From NCBI RefSeq assembly GCF_011764445.1, contig NZ_BLPG01000001.1:3720001-3784000 (forward strand): 64,000 nucleotides of DNA. Direction: 5' to 3'. The position numbers and the translations under genes are program-made. The notes under the pieces are model-generated. The model was not told the origin of the DNA. It saw only the letters and a list, made by a program, of their open reading frames with translations, and did not search any database. This DNA comes from Phytohabitans rumicis (GTDB taxonomy: Bacteria > Actinomycetota > Actinomycetes > Mycobacteriales > Micromonosporaceae). Below, piece by piece: positions 47,403 to 58,983 of the stretch. Every line of letters begins with the position of its first letter. Within the stretch, counting starts at the first letter, position 1.

Positions 47403-48131
47403 TCACCAGGGTTTCACGCCGTCCTCGTCGAAGAAGCCTGCCGTCGGGCCGTCCGCCGGCAGGGTGGCCAACCGGATCGCGGCGATCGCGCCCTGCGCCG
47501 GGGTACGCGGGCCGGCATGCCCGTTCAGGTCGGTCGCGCAGTAACCCGGATCGGCCGCGTTCACCTTGATCGGCGTGTCCCGCAGCTCGTTGGCGTACGA
47601 CACGGTGATCGCGTTCAGCGCGCTCTTCGAGGAGTTGTACGCCAGCAGCGGGTACATCGCGTGGAAGCTGCCCACCTCGGTGGTCAGCGTCAGCGACCCC
47701 AGCTCGCTGGAGAGGTTGACGATCCGGGCGGCCGGCGCCTTGCGCAGCAGCGGAAGCGTGGCGTTGGTCACCCGGACGACGCCGTAGACGTTCGTGTCGT
47801 ACACCCGCTGCAGCGCCTCCACCGGCACCTGGCTGGGCAGTTGGCCGCGCTCGACGATGACGCCGGCGTTGTTGACCAGGATGTCCAGCCGGCCGTACTC
47901 CCGCTCGATCCGGGCCGCGGCGGCGCTCACCGACACCGGGTCCGTGACGTCCAGCTCCAGCGGCACCGCGGTGATCCCGTCCGCGGCCAGCTTCTCCGCG
48001 GCGGCCGCGCCGCGCTCCGGGTCGCGCGCACCCACCAGCACGGTGGCGCCCGTCTCCCCCAGGCCACGCGCGATCTCGTACCCGATGCCCTTGTTGGCCC
48101 CCGTCACGAGGGCGACCTTCGTTTCGCTCAT
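47403..48131 (-). CDS. SDR-family oxidoreductase (carbonyl-reductase-like)
   Basis: 242 residues. VALVTGANKGIGYEIARGLG is the NADP-binding motif, DILVNNAGVIVERG the second, and IVNLSSELGSLTLTTEVGSF with PLLAYNSSKSALNAITVSYA holds the catalytic Ser-Tyr-Lys; NAADPGYCATDLNGHAGPRT follows. This is the carbonyl-reductase-like branch common in streptomycetes. It heads a two-gene unit with the downstream SDR and diverges across 91 bp from an XRE regulator, which probably controls it. Confidence 0.88.
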   Translation of the reverse strand: MSETKVALVTGANKGIGYEIARGLGETGATVLVGARDPERGAAAAEKLAADGITAVPLELDVTDPVSVSAAAARIEREYGRLDILVNNAGVIVERGQLPSQVPVEALQRVYDTNVYGVVRVTNATLPLLRKAPAARIVNLSSELGSLTLTTEVGSFHAMYPLLAYNSSKSALNAITVSYANELRDTPIKVNAADPGYCATDLNGHAGPRTPAQGAIAAIRLATLPADGPTAGFFDEDGVKPW

Positions 48132-48222
48132 GTGATGGAGCCTGCGGCGGAATCGCCGCGGTGAGGAGAGACCGGCTTAACCACGGACTGGCGGTCCCTG
48201 GTTGCCGTCGAGGACCGCGGCG

Positions 48223-49086
48223 ATGATGGACGGCATGGACCGCCGCCAGCTCGCCGACTTCCTGCGCGACCGCCGTTCCCGGGTGCGGCCCGAGGATGTC
48301 GGGCTGGCCGCCGGCACCCGCCGCCGCACGCCCGGCCTGCGGCGCGAGGAGGTCGCCCGGCTCGCGGGCATCTCGGTCGACTACTACGCCCGGCTGGAGC
48401 AGGCGCGCGGGCCGCGCCCGTCGCGCCAGGTGCTGTCGGCGCTGGCCCGGGCCCTGCGGCTGTACGACGCCGAGCGCGCCCACCTGTACCACCTGGTCGG
48501 CGAGGTGCCCGCCCATCCCGCCGGCCCGAGCCACGACGTGCCCGCCACGGTGCTGCACCTGCTCGACCGGCTGGACGACACGCCCGCCTTCGTGATCGAC
48601 GTCACGTACGAGCTGCTGGCCTGGAACCCGATGGCCGCCGCACTGCTGGGCGACCCGACCACGTGGCCGCCCGGCCGGCGCAACATGATCTGGAACATGT
48701 TCGGCACCGAGGTGTCGACCGTCGCGCTGGCCGACCCGCACACGTCCGCGTTCGCCGACGAGTGCGTGGCCGAGCTGCGCGCCGCCGCGGCCCAGTACCC
48801 GGAGGACGCGCGGATCCAGGAGCTCATCGCCCGGCTGCGCGCGGCCAGCCCGGAGTTCGTCCGGCGCTGGGACCGGATGCGGGTGTGCACCCGCAAGGGC
48901 TCGGTCATCAAGCACATCAACCACCCGGTGGTGGGTGAGCTGACGCTGGAGTGCGAGTCGCTGGAGATCGCCGGCCACGGCCAGCGCCTGATCATCTACA
49001 GCGCCGCCCCGGGCAGCCGCTCGGCCGAAGGGCTGAAGCTGCTAGAGGTAATCGGCACTCAATGGTCAGCGGACGCCGTCAGGTAG
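48223..49086 (+). CDS. XRE-family regulator with MmyB-like sensor domain
   Basis: 287 residues. The N-terminal helix-turn-helix (RRRTPGLRREEVARLAGISV, DYYARLEQARGPRPSRQVLS) precedes a PAS-like MmyB ligand-binding domain (AFVIDVTYELLAWNPMAAAL, RRNMIWNMFGTEVSTVALAD, HPVVGELTLECESLEI). This family typically sits divergent from an SDR and controls it in response to a fatty-acid-like ligand, exactly the arrangement here. The ATG at 48223 follows GAGG; ATGs at 48226 and 48235 are alternatives. Its last 21 bases overlap the convergent phosphatase gene. Confidence 0.9.
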   Translation: MMDGMDRRQLADFLRDRRSRVRPEDVGLAAGTRRRTPGLRREEVARLAGISVDYYARLEQARGPRPSRQVLSALARALRLYDAERAHLYHLVGEVPAHPAGPSHDVPATVLHLLDRLDDTPAFVIDVTYELLAWNPMAAALLGDPTTWPPGRRNMIWNMFGTEVSTVALADPHTSAFADECVAELRAAAAQYPEDARIQELIARLRAASPEFVRRWDRMRVCTRKGSVIKHINHPVVGELTLECESLEIAGHGQRLIIYSAAPGSRSAEGLKLLEVIGTQWSADAVR

Positions 49087-49880
49087 GAGGGCGTCGTGCA
49101 CCTGCACCCAGATCGCGTCGTTGGCGGCCACCAGCAGCCCGCGGCGGTCGTCGGTCGGGTCGTACGCGCCGCCGTCCAGCCGCCGGGCCACCCCGCCGGT
49201 CTCCTGGGCGAGCAGTACGCCCGGGACGTGGTCCCACGGCAGGGTGCGCCAGAAGAGCACGAAGTGCTGCCGGCCGGTGACCAGGTCGACGTACTCCTTG
49301 CCGGCGCAGTGCTGACCGGGCAGCACTTCCGAAAGCGTCGGCGTGCCCCGGCGTACGGCGGCCCGCAGCGGCGGCGGCAGGAAGCGGGTCATCGCCGCTC
49401 CGCGCAGCTCGTCGGTGCCCAGCCCGTTGCCGGGAAAGGCGGCCCGCACCCCGTCGACGTACGCCCCGGAGCCGGCCTCGGCGACCGCGATGCTGTCGGT
49501 GAGCGGGTCCAGGATCCAGGCGGCCACCGGCGCGCCGTCGCGGATCAGCGCGGCCATCACCGCGAACGGCCCCTTACCCGCGGCGAAGTTGCCGGTGCCG
49601 TCGATCGGATCCACGATCCACACCGGCCCGGCGTCGTGCAGCCGACCGAGGATGCTCGGGTCGGCGGCGACGCCCTCCTCGCCCACGACCACCGAGTCCG
49701 GCAGCAGCGCGCGCAGGCCCGCCGCGATGACCTCCTCGGCCCGGCGGTCGGCGACCGTAACCAGCTCCCCGGGGCCTTCTCTTCGACCTCGTCCTCGGCC
49801 AGATGCTGAAACGACGGCAGCACGACAGTGGCGGCTGCCTCGCGGAGGAGCTGCCCCACCGATTCGATCAGGTCAGCCAC
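49066..49880 (-). CDS. Inositol-monophosphatase family protein (one frame break)
   Basis: About 271 residues after repair. Mg2+-dependent phosphatase of the IMPase/CysQ/FBPase fold: [15 protein letters not shown], the metal motif [19 protein letters not shown] and the C-terminal [21 protein letters not shown] missing base in the C-run 49767-49770 separates the first 38 residues ([20 protein letters not shown]) from the rest. The GTG at 49880 overlaps the response regulator stop by 8 bp, so it belongs to the four-gene signalling operon. Its 3' end overlaps the convergent XRE gene. The link between this phosphatase and signalling is unusual. Confidence 0.86.
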
Positions 49881-50303
49881 GAGGCGGCAGCTTCACCACG
49901 CTGACGAAGAACTCGTCTATCTGCCGGACCACCGCGATGAACCGGTCGAAGTCGACCGGCTTGGTCACGTACGCGTTGGCGTGCAGCTGGTAGCTGCGCA
50001 GGATGTCCTCATCGGCCTGGGATGTGGTGAGCACCACGACCGGGATCGTCCCGAGCCGGTCGTCTTCCTTGATCTCGGCGAGCACCTCGCGCCCGTCCCG
50101 CCGCGGCAGGTTGAGGTCGAGCAGGATCAGGTCGGGCGTGACCGCGTCCGCGTACCGGCCCTCGCGGCGCAGGTAGGCCAGCGCCTCGTCGCCGTCGGGC
50201 ACGACGGTGAGCCGGTTGTGCAGCTTGTGCTCCTCGAACGCCTCCTGCGTCATGAGCACGTCGCCGGGATCGTCTTCGACCAGCAACACCTCAATAGGGC
50301 TGG

Positions 50304-50307
<4 letters not shown>
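49873..50307 (-). CDS. Single-domain response regulator
   Basis: 144 residues, receiver domain only, of the Rcp1/CheY-like type often paired with phytochrome-style kinases. Acidic pocket EDDPGD, phosphoacceptor D64 in [20 protein letters not shown], and [20 protein letters not shown] with K in [11 protein letters not shown]. No output domain, so it acts by protein contact or as a phosphate carrier. Its ATG overlaps the histidine kinase stop (ATGA) and its stop overlaps the phosphatase start. Confidence 0.92.
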
Positions 50308-51880
<1,573 letters not shown>

Positions 51881-51884
<4 letters not shown>

Positions 51885-53095
51885 CGGCCATCACCCTTCG
51901 TGACCAGCAGCATCGCGACGTCGTCGGCCAGCGGTCCCCCGTTCGCCTCTTCGGCGCGGCCGACCAGCCACTGCGGCAGCGACGGCAGCGGGGCGTCCCG
52001 CGCCTGCGGCTCCTCCAGCAGCGCGCACAGCCCGGGTACGTCGAGCCGCTCGGTGCCGCGGCCTACCTTTCCCTCGATGAGCCCGTCCGTGTACATCAAC
52101 AGCGACCAGTCCCCGCCCTCGAACTTCAGGTCGAACGCCCGCGGTGGCCGCGGCCGCACGCCGAGCAGCCGCCCGTTCGGAGCGGGCACGGGCGCGACCT
52201 TACCGCCGCAGAGGAGCAGCGGGGGCGGGTGCCCAGCCAGCCGCACGGTGGCCCGGTTGGCGCCCAGGTCGAGGGTCACCGCCGCCACCGTCGCGAAGAT
52301 CTCGCGAGCCCGCCGCTCGCTCATCAGCACCTGTTCCAGCGCCGGCAGTACGGCCTCGTCGGGCACCCCGGCCAGGATCAGCGCCCGCCAGGCCACGCGC
52401 AGTTCGACGCCCAGCGCCGCCTCGTCGGCCCCGTGCCCGCAGACGTCGCCGACGATCAGGTGCAGCCGGTGATCGCTCTGCACCACGTCGTAGAAGTCGC
52501 CACCGATCACGGCCGCGTGCCGGCCCGGCCGGTAGAACGGGTGCATCCGCACCTCGTCGGTGGTCATCAGCGGCTGTGGCAGCAGGCCGCGCTCCAGCCG
52601 GGCCGACTCGGCCTGGCGCAGCTCCACCTCACGCAGCCGCCGGGCGTTGTCGTCGGCGCGCTTGCGCTCGACCGCATAGCGCAGCGCGCGGGTCAGCAGC
52701 ACCCCGTCGACCTGACCCTTGAGCAGGTAGTCCTGGGCGCCCTCGGCGACCGCGCCGACGCCCAGCGGCTCGTCCTGGCGCCCGGTGAGCACGCACACCG
52801 CGGCCGGCCCGGCCATCGCGAGCACCTGCCGCAGCCCGTCCAGTCCCTGCGCGTCGGGCAGCCCGAGGTCGAGCAGGACGCAGTCGACGCCGGTCATCCG
52901 TTGCCGCGCCTCGGTCAGGCTCGCCGCGACCACCAGGTCGACCCGGGCGTCCGCCTCGGCCAGCAGCTCACCGACCAGGAACGCGTCCGCCTCGTCGTCT
53001 TCCACCAGCAGGACGCGCAGGCGTTCGCCGTGGGGCATCCCGGCGCCCGGGTTGACCCCGCCGTACGGGTAGGCGCGCGGCGGCACGACGCTCAT
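51881..53095 (-). CDS. Receiver-domain PP2C (SpoIIE/RsbU-type) phosphatase
   Basis: 404 residues. N-terminal receiver domain with VEDDEADAF and D76 in CVLLDLGLPDAQGLDGLRQV, a coiled-coil linker (RALRYAVERKRADDNARRLR), and a C-terminal PP2C/SpoIIE phosphatase domain with metal aspartates in AVIGGDFYDVVQS, VGDVCGHGADEAALGVELRV, LLMYTDGLIEGK and ADDVAMLLV. These enzymes dephosphorylate anti-sigma-factor antagonists in partner-switching pathways. It is first in a four-gene operon, coupled to the kinase by GTGA. No antagonist/anti-sigma genes are in the window. ATG at 53095; GTG at 53101 possible. Confidence 0.92.
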
Positions 53096-53206
53096 CGCCA
53101 CACCCCGGAGGGGCGCGGTGCGGGTGGACAGGCGAGAGCCATGCGCACACGCTAGGGCACAAGGTGACCCACCCGCGAGACGTACCCCGGCAGCATGATG
53201 TCAGCC

Positions 53207-55566
53207 ATGACCGTACCCCTGGAGCAACCGGCGGACCGGGCGCTGGCGCGGCCTGCTCGCCGCGGGTGGGCTGCCGCCGCCGCGCTGGCGGCGCTCGTCG
53301 CCGTCGGCGCCGCCGTGCTGCTCGATCTGCGCCCACCGGCGCCGCGCGGCGCGGACGCGCCGGCCGGGTCGTTCAGCGCGACGCGCGCCTACGCGCACGT
53401 CCAGGCCCTGGGCGCGCAGCCGCACGTCGCCGGCAGTGCGGCCAACGACCGCAACCGAGAGCACATCCTGAGTACGCTCCGGGGCCTCGGCCTGGAAACG
53501 TCGGTGCAGGACACGGTCGGGGCGGAGGCCGGTCAGCTGTCCGGCGGCGAGGCCGGTGCGACATTTGCCCGGGTACGCAACGTGCTGGCCCGCCTGCCCG
53601 GAACGGCCTCGACCGGCCGGGTCTTCCTTGTCGCGCACTACGACTCGGTCCAGGTGGGCCCCGGCGGCAACGACGACGGCGCCGGCGTCGCCGCGATCCT
53701 GGAGGTCGCGCGGGCGTTGACCAGCGGCCCCGCCCCCGCAACGACGTGGTGCTCGTGCTCACCGACGCCGAAGAGGCGTGCCTGTGCGGCGCGTCCGCGT
53801 TCGCCGCGTCGCACCCGCTCGCCGGCGACGGCGGCGTGGTGCTCAACCTGGAGGCGCGGGGCAGCTCGGGGCCGGTCATCATGTTCGAGACGTCGCGCCG
53901 CAACGCCGACCTGGTGGCCGCGTTCGCCCGGGCGGCGCCGCATCCGGTGGGCACGTCGTTCGCCGTCGAGGTGTACCGCCTGCTGCCCAACGACACCGAC
54001 TTCACCGCGTTCCTCGACAAGGGTTTCACCGGCCTCAACGCCGCGTACGTCGACGGCGCCGCCGTCTACCACACGCCGCTGGACACCCCGGCCAGCATGA
54101 ACCGGGCCAGCCTGCAGCAGCACGGAGACAACGCGCTGGGGCTGGCGCGCGAGTTCGGCGGCCTCGATCTGACCACTGTGGACGCCGGTGGCGACGCGAC
54201 GTACTTCCCGGTGCCGGGCGGCCTGGTCCGCTACCCGGGCTGGCTGACATGGCCGCTGGCGGTGCTCGCGTTGGCCGCGGTCGGCGCGCTCGCCTGGCTG
54301 ACCCGGCGCCACGGGCGTACGACGTGGCCGCGCGTCGCCGGCGGATTCGGGCTGGCGCTCGTGCCGATCCTGGTCGCCCCGGTGCTCGCCCAACTGCTGT
54401 GGGCCGGGCTGGTCACGCTGCGGCCCGGCTACGCCGTGCTCGACGACCCCTACCGTCCACTGTGGTTCCGGCTCGCGGTCCTGTCGCTCGCCGCCGCGGT
54501 CCTGTTCGGCTGGTACGCCCTGACGCGCCGCCGCCTCGGCCCGGCCGCGCTGGCGATCGGCGGGCTCGGCTGGCTGGCCGTGCTCGGGCTGGCGCTGGCC
54601 GCCGCGGCGCCCGGCGGGTCTTACCTCGCGGCGGTGCCGGCGCTCGCGGGTGCGCTCTTCGGGCTGCTGGCCCTTCGCTTCGGGCTGCTCGCGCTGTGGT
54701 TCGGGGCGGCGGTGAGCGTGGTCATCCTGGTGCCCACGGTGGCGCTGCTCTTCCCCGCGCTGGGCATGGCGATGGGCGGGGTGGCCGCGTTCTTCGCCGT
54801 GCTGCTCGGGCTCGCCGCGCTGCCCGTACTCGACCTGCTCTTCGCCGAGGCCGGCGGGCAGCGGGCGATGGTCGCGATGCTGGCCCGGCGGCGGGCGGCG
54901 TACCCGGCGCTGGCCGGCGGCCTGGCGGCGGTGGCGCTGACCGGCGTGGGCCTGGCGGTGGACGGCTTCGACGCGACGCATCCGTCCCCCACCCAGCTCA
55001 TGTACGCCCTGGACGCCGGCACCGGGCAGGCACGGTGGCTCAGTGAGGAGAGCACCCGCCAGGAGTGGACCTCGTCGTACGTCTCGTCCACCCGCTCCGT
55101 CCTGGAGGACTTCCCGGGTCTCGGGCCGGACCCGTTCCTGACCGGCCCGGCAGAGGCGGCGTCCCTGCCGGCGCCCACAGTGGACGTTTTGTCGGACTCC
55201 ACTGTGGGCGATAAACGGGTACTCCGCTTGCGGTTGCGGCCACAGCGCCCGGTGCGGCTCGTGTCGCTACACGTGGACGCGGCGACCGCGACCGTCGAGT
55301 CGGCCCGGGTGGCCGGTCAGCCAGCGCCGGTGGGCCGGGAGGGCGAGCGCTGGTCGTTCGGCACGGTCTTCCACGCCCCACCCCCTTCCGGCGTGGAGGT
55401 GGAACTGGTCCTCCGCCCGTCGGGCGGTCCCGTTTCGCTGCGCGTGATGGACGGCAGCGACGGCCTGGCCGGCGTACCCGGCTTCCGGCCACGCCCACCT
55501 CCGGTGGGCGTGGCCGGAAGCCACACGAGCGAGCTGCTGGCTGTCGCCCGCACCCTCACCGTGTGA
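53207..55566 (+). CDS. M28-family membrane metallopeptidase (one frame break)
   Basis: About 786 residues after repair. An N-terminal membrane helix is followed by a zinc peptidase domain: VFLVAHYDSVQVGPGGNDDG (first ligands), VVLVLTDAEEACLCGASAFA (catalytic and metal glutamates) and PNDTDFTAFLDKGFTGLNAA. A large C-terminal part then holds about nine hydrophobic helices and a final beta-rich extracytoplasmic domain. One base is missing in the C-run 53733-53737 at residue 177. This architecture resembles the ER/vacuolar Pff1-type M28 proteases found in actinomycetes. In-frame ATGs at 53195 and 53198 precede the favoured 53207. Peptidase or aminopeptidase outside the cell. Confidence 0.85.
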
Positions 55567-55569
55567 GGT

Positions 55570-55620
55570 GCAAGGAAGGGCCCCCTGTTAGCGCTTTTTG
55601 CATAGCAGGGGCCCTTCCTA
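55570..55620. terminator. AAGGAAGGG hairpin family, copy B3
   Basis: AGGAAGGGCCCCCTG and its near-complement (one extra C) enclose TTAGCGCTTTTTGCATAG, the reverse complement of the B2 loop with one change. It lies between the convergent M28 peptidase and GH9 cellulase genes, again within a few bases of both stops, and is probably a bidirectional terminator. Confidence 0.75.
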
Positions 55621-55625
55621 ACTCC

Positions 55626-57848
55626 TCAGGCTCGTTCGGCCACCCACTCCGCTATCCAGGAGAGGGGGGCGTTCCAGTTGATGGTGAGCTCGTTGGTGGA
55701 CCAGGACTCGATGTCGTCGAGGTAGCAGAACTGCGGAGCGCACCCGCGCAGCTTCTGCTGGGCGACCGGGTCCTGGATCGACGAGTTCGGGCCACCGGCG
55801 AGCGTGCCGGCCGGCGGGTTGGGCAGGTCGGCGTTGAGCTGGTGGGCGTACCAGCGGCTGTGCTGGTTCTTCGACGCGACCTCGCCGTAGCCGGTCACGT
55901 AGGACTGGTTGAGCGCGTTGCGGCCGAAGATGTAGTCCATCCCCTCCAGCACGCCGTCCCGGTACTTGTCCTTGCCAGTCAGGTCGTACGCCGTCGCGAC
56001 CACCACCAGGTTGTTGATGACCAGGTTGTTGGAGCCCCAGTCGTACACGTTGTCGCTCGGCGCGTACGGGACGCCGTACGGGTGGGCGTCGAGGGTCGCC
56101 AGGTACTTGTCGGCGCCCGCGACGACCGACTTACGCACCCGGTGCCGGTCCGGCAGGTTGTTGGGCAGCATGGCCAGGTCGAGCCGGCCCAGCTGGGCGG
56201 TGCTGGCCCAGTCGAAGCCGCGCTCGCGCCAGATGTCGGCCGTGTGGTGCGGCGAGGCGAGCACGAAGTCCTTGAACTCCTTGCCACCCGTGGTGATGTA
56301 CAGCTCGGCGGCCGCCCAGTAGAACTCGTCGCTGACGTCGGCGTCGCTGTACGTGCCGCCACCGTTGCCGTCGGCCGGGTCGGCGAGACGGTCCGGGTTC
56401 GCCTTCGCGGCGGCCCAGGCGGCCTTGGCGGCGGCCAGGTTGCTCTTCGCGAACGCCTTGTCGTACGGCCAGAAGACGCGGGCCGCCTGCGCCGCCGTGG
56501 CGGCCAGGTTGAGCGTCGCCGCCGTCGACACCGGGTGCAGCTCGCGCTTCTTGTCGTCGACGTGCGGAAGCAGCGGCAGGCCGGTCCACGACTCGTCGTG
56601 GACCTTGTGGTGCGCCATGCCCGCGAACGGCTTGCCGGCCGGCACCTGCATGCTCAGCAGGAACTCCTGCTCCCAGCGCGCCTCGTCGAGGATGTCCGGC
56701 ACCCGGTTGCCGCTCTCCGGCAGGGCCAGCGTGCCGTCCCGCAGCTTCCACGGCTGCTCGGACCGCTCGTACTCGCTCATCAGCTGGTAGACCGAGATGC
56801 CGCCGTTCACGACGTACTTGCCGTGGTCGCCGGCGTCGTACCAGCCGCCGGAGACGTCCAGGGTGTAGTCACACACTCCCGGCTGGCACGGCACGTTGGT
56901 GTCGCCCTGGTTGGGCGCGACGCCGACGTGGCCGGCCGGACGGCCGTACCCCGGCCGGAGGCTGTCCTGGATCTCGATGCCGCTGCGCTGGGTGTAGTAC
57001 ATCTTGAGCGCGTCGATGCGCAGGCGCTGCCAGAAGGCCGCGTCGATGTCGAACGGCCGGCTCGTCTCCCCGTCGGCGACGAGCGTGTAGCCCGTACCCG
57101 GCTTGGTGTAGCGGCTGAAGTCGACGCTGTGCACGTTCTGGCCGGAGGAGGCGTCGACGCCGCGCGGCGCGGTCTGGCCGGATGCGACCACCCTGCCGGC
57201 GGCGTTCTTGAGCTGCCACGGAAGGGCGGCGGTGGCCTCGGTGACGATGGTCGCGTTCTTCGGGCCCTTGGGCAGGTAGCCCACCTGGTTGACCCGGACG
57301 CGCGGACCGGTGTCCGGCACGTACGGCTCGGCGACCGCGCCGCCGGTCAGCGAGACGTTGTCGAGGCAGAAGCGCCACGGATCCACGCTGCCGCCGATCT
57401 GGAACGCGACCTGCGCGTTGGGCAGGTCGGCGGAGGCGGTGAAGGTGTACGTGTAGTCGTTGCCGGAGACGCTCAGCTCGGGGTTGGCCGAGAAGAACTG
57501 CGTCCACGGGTCGACGGGAAGCTGGATCAGCGCCTTGCCCACCTTGGCCGGGGTGGCGGTGGCGAAGAACTTGTAGGCGTACGTCTCGCCGTTGACCAGC
57601 GGGATGTTGTCCAGCCCGATGATCACGTCCCACGGGTTGACGGTGCCGCCGGGGATGTCGGCGCAAAGCTGGCCGCTGCTGGAGTCGAGGGTGATGTTGC
57701 CGGTGCCCCACCAGGGGGCATGGCCGTTGTCGAACGTGCCGTTGACGATCTGCTCGGGCCCCTCCGCGTACGCGGTGGAGGCGGTCAGACCGGTGGCGAG
57801 CAACGAGGCCGCTGCGGCTATCGCGAGCCGCCCAAGTGGTCTGGTCAC
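55626..57848 (-). CDS. Secreted GH9 cellulase (endoglucanase) with CBM and Ig-like domain
   Basis: 740 residues. A signal peptide ([20 protein letters not shown]) precedes a CBM4/9-type carbohydrate-binding module (about 30-170, [15 protein letters not shown]), a CelD_N Ig-like domain (about 185-275, [20 protein letters not shown]) and a family 9 catalytic (alpha/alpha)6 barrel. [20 protein letters not shown] contains the catalytic base aspartates, [12 protein letters not shown] follows, and [17 protein letters not shown] contains the acid glutamate. GTG start at 57848 with GGAAGGAAC upstream. A perfect CebR operator lies 34 bp upstream, so expression is likely induced by cellobiose/cello-oligosaccharides. 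Confidence 0.94.
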   Translation of the reverse strand: MTRPLGRLAIAAAASLLATGLTASTAYAEGPEQIVNGTFDNGHAPWWGTGNITLDSSSGQLCADIPGGTVNPWDVIIGLDNIPLVNGETYAYKFFATATPAKVGKALIQLPVDPWTQFFSANPELSVSGNDYTYTFTASADLPNAQVAFQIGGSVDPWRFCLDNVSLTGGAVAEPYVPDTGPRVRVNQVGYLPKGPKNATIVTEATAALPWQLKNAAGRVVASGQTAPRGVDASSGQNVHSVDFSRYTKPGTGYTLVADGETSRPFDIDAAFWQRLRIDALKMYYTQRSGIEIQDSLRPGYGRPAGHVGVAPNQGDTNVPCQPGVCDYTLDVSGGWYDAGDHGKYVVNGGISVYQLMSEYERSEQPWKLRDGTLALPESGNRVPDILDEARWEQEFLLSMQVPAGKPFAGMAHHKVHDESWTGLPLLPHVDDKKRELHPVSTAATLNLAATAAQAARVFWPYDKAFAKSNLAAAKAAWAAAKANPDRLADPADGNGGGTYSDADVSDEFYWAAAELYITTGGKEFKDFVLASPHHTADIWRERGFDWASTAQLGRLDLAMLPNNLPDRHRVRKSVVAGADKYLATLDAHPYGVPYAPSDNVYDWGSNNLVINNLVVVATAYDLTGKDKYRDGVLEGMDYIFGRNALNQSYVTGYGEVASKNQHSRWYAHQLNADLPNPPAGTLAGGPNSSIQDPVAQQKLRGCAPQFCYLDDIESWSTNELTINWNAPLSWIAEWVAERA

Positions 57849-57881
57849 AGTGTTCCTTCCGATGGATGGGTCATCGGCTTA

Positions 57882-57895
57882 TGGGAGCGCTCCCA
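57882..57895. promoter_or_regulatory. CebR-type operator
   Basis: TGGGAGCGCTCCCA is a perfect 14-bp palindrome identical to the CebR box known to repress cellulose-utilisation genes in Streptomyces. It lies just upstream of the GH9 cellulase start. The regulator itself is not in the window. Confidence 0.85.
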
Positions 57896-57960
57896 ATGTT
57901 GTCAACGTGTTTCGCGCATGTCAATGGACCGATTCCCCGACCCCATCGATCAAGAAGAAG

Positions 57961-58215
57961 TTATTTCCAGCGGAAGTGGACGAACACGCGACCGAAGTTA
58001 TTCGAGTCCTTCTCGACCCGGTGATACAGGGCCTTGATCTCTTTCTGGTCCAGAAAGCGCAGGACGCGCTTCTTGAGCTGGCCGGAACCCTTGCCCGGAA
58101 TGATCTCCACGAGGGTTGCCTTCTTCGCGACCGCATCGTCGATGATCCCGCGCAACGCACGATCGATGTCGTGGCCGCGGTTGAAGATGTCGTGCAGGTC
58201 CAGCTTCAGCTTCAT
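57961..58215 (-). CDS. Smr (MutS2 C-terminal) domain protein
   Basis: A small 84-residue protein consisting of an Smr domain: MKLKLDLHDIFNRGHDIDRA, ATLVEIIPGKGSGQLKKRVL and NNFGRVFVHFRWK. The LDLH and GKGSG elements are the catalytic and nucleic-acid-contact motifs of Smr nucleases. It lies 5 bp from the ArsR gene stop and could be co-transcribed with it. Probable nicking-endonuclease or RNA-binding activity, unproven for stand-alone members. The ATG at 58215 is clear. Confidence 0.87.
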   Translation of the reverse strand: MKLKLDLHDIFNRGHDIDRALRGIIDDAVAKKATLVEIIPGKGSGQLKKRVLRFLDQKEIKALYHRVEKDSNNFGRVFVHFRWK

Positions 58216-58220
58216 CGCAG

Positions 58221-58907
58221 CTAATCGTAGATGCCCAGCTCGTCGCGCAGGGCCTCCTCGCCCGCCGGCGTGACGCGCACCGCTCGCTGGCTGCCGATGC
58301 GTACCAGCCAGCCCTGCTCGTGCAGCCGCCGGCACAGGGCCGCCCCGGCCGCGCCGGCGAGGTGCGGGCGGCGTTCGGTCCAGTCGAGGCAGGCGCGTAC
58401 GAGCGGCCGCCGCCCGGCGTTGGGCAGGACCACGCCGAGCGACGACAACCACGCCAGCCCACTGTCGGTCAGCGCGAAGCCGCTGCCGGTCACCAGGTAC
58501 CCGCGCGTCACCATCGCGTCGGTGATCCGTACGCCGAGCTGCCCGGCCAGGTGGTCGTAGCAGGTGCGGGCGCGGGCCATCGCCTCGGTCGCGGTGGCGG
58601 CGCGCAGCGACCGTACGGGTGGCGGCGGCCCCGCGTACCCGGCCATGTCCTCGATGAGCTCGGCCACCCGCGGCGTGGCCAGGCGGACGTAGCGGTGCCG
58701 GCCCTGGTGTTCCTCCGCGAGCAGGCCGGCGGCGACGAGCTTGCTGAGGTGCTCGCTGGCGGTGGACACGGCGACGCCCGCGTGCCGGGCCAGCTCGCTG
58801 GCGGTCCACGCCCGGCCGTCCAGCAGGGCCAGGCAGAAGCGCGCCCGGGTGCCGTCGGCCAGCAGCCCGGCGAGCCTGGCCAGGGGAGGTGTCATAGCTC
58901 TCATCAT
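58221..58907 (-). CDS. ArsR-type winged-helix regulator
   Basis: About 228 residues. The N-terminal ArsR winged helix (LAGLLADGTRARFCLALLDG, LARHAGVAVSTASEHLSKLV, EEHQGRHRYVRLATPRVAEL) is followed by a C-terminal domain with RARTCYDHLAGQLGVRITDA and CLDWTERRPHLAGAAGAALC, a pattern seen in a larger uncharacterised ArsR subfamily. No metal-binding cysteine cluster is obvious, so the inducer may be non-metal. In-frame ATGs at 58907, 58904 and 58895 are all possible. Diverges from the DedA gene. Confidence 0.85.
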   Translation of the reverse strand: MMRAMTPPLARLAGLLADGTRARFCLALLDGRAWTASELARHAGVAVSTASEHLSKLVAAGLLAEEHQGRHRYVRLATPRVAELIEDMAGYAGPPPPVRSLRAATATEAMARARTCYDHLAGQLGVRITDAMVTRGYLVTGSGFALTDSGLAWLSSLGVVLPNAGRRPLVRACLDWTERRPHLAGAAGAALCRRLHEQGWLVRIGSQRAVRVTPAGEEALRDELGIYD

Positions 58908-58983
58908 CCGGGCGGACGCTTCGGCGGCACCCGAAGCGTGACGACAGCCGCCTCTCAGTAACCACACAGGCAAGGTTCCTAGC

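Noticed and set aside
57961-58965. A 334-codon minus-strand frame containing the Smr domain at its end
   Set aside because: Its N-terminal part is an out-of-frame shadow of the ArsR gene; the Smr protein starts cleanly at ATG 58215.
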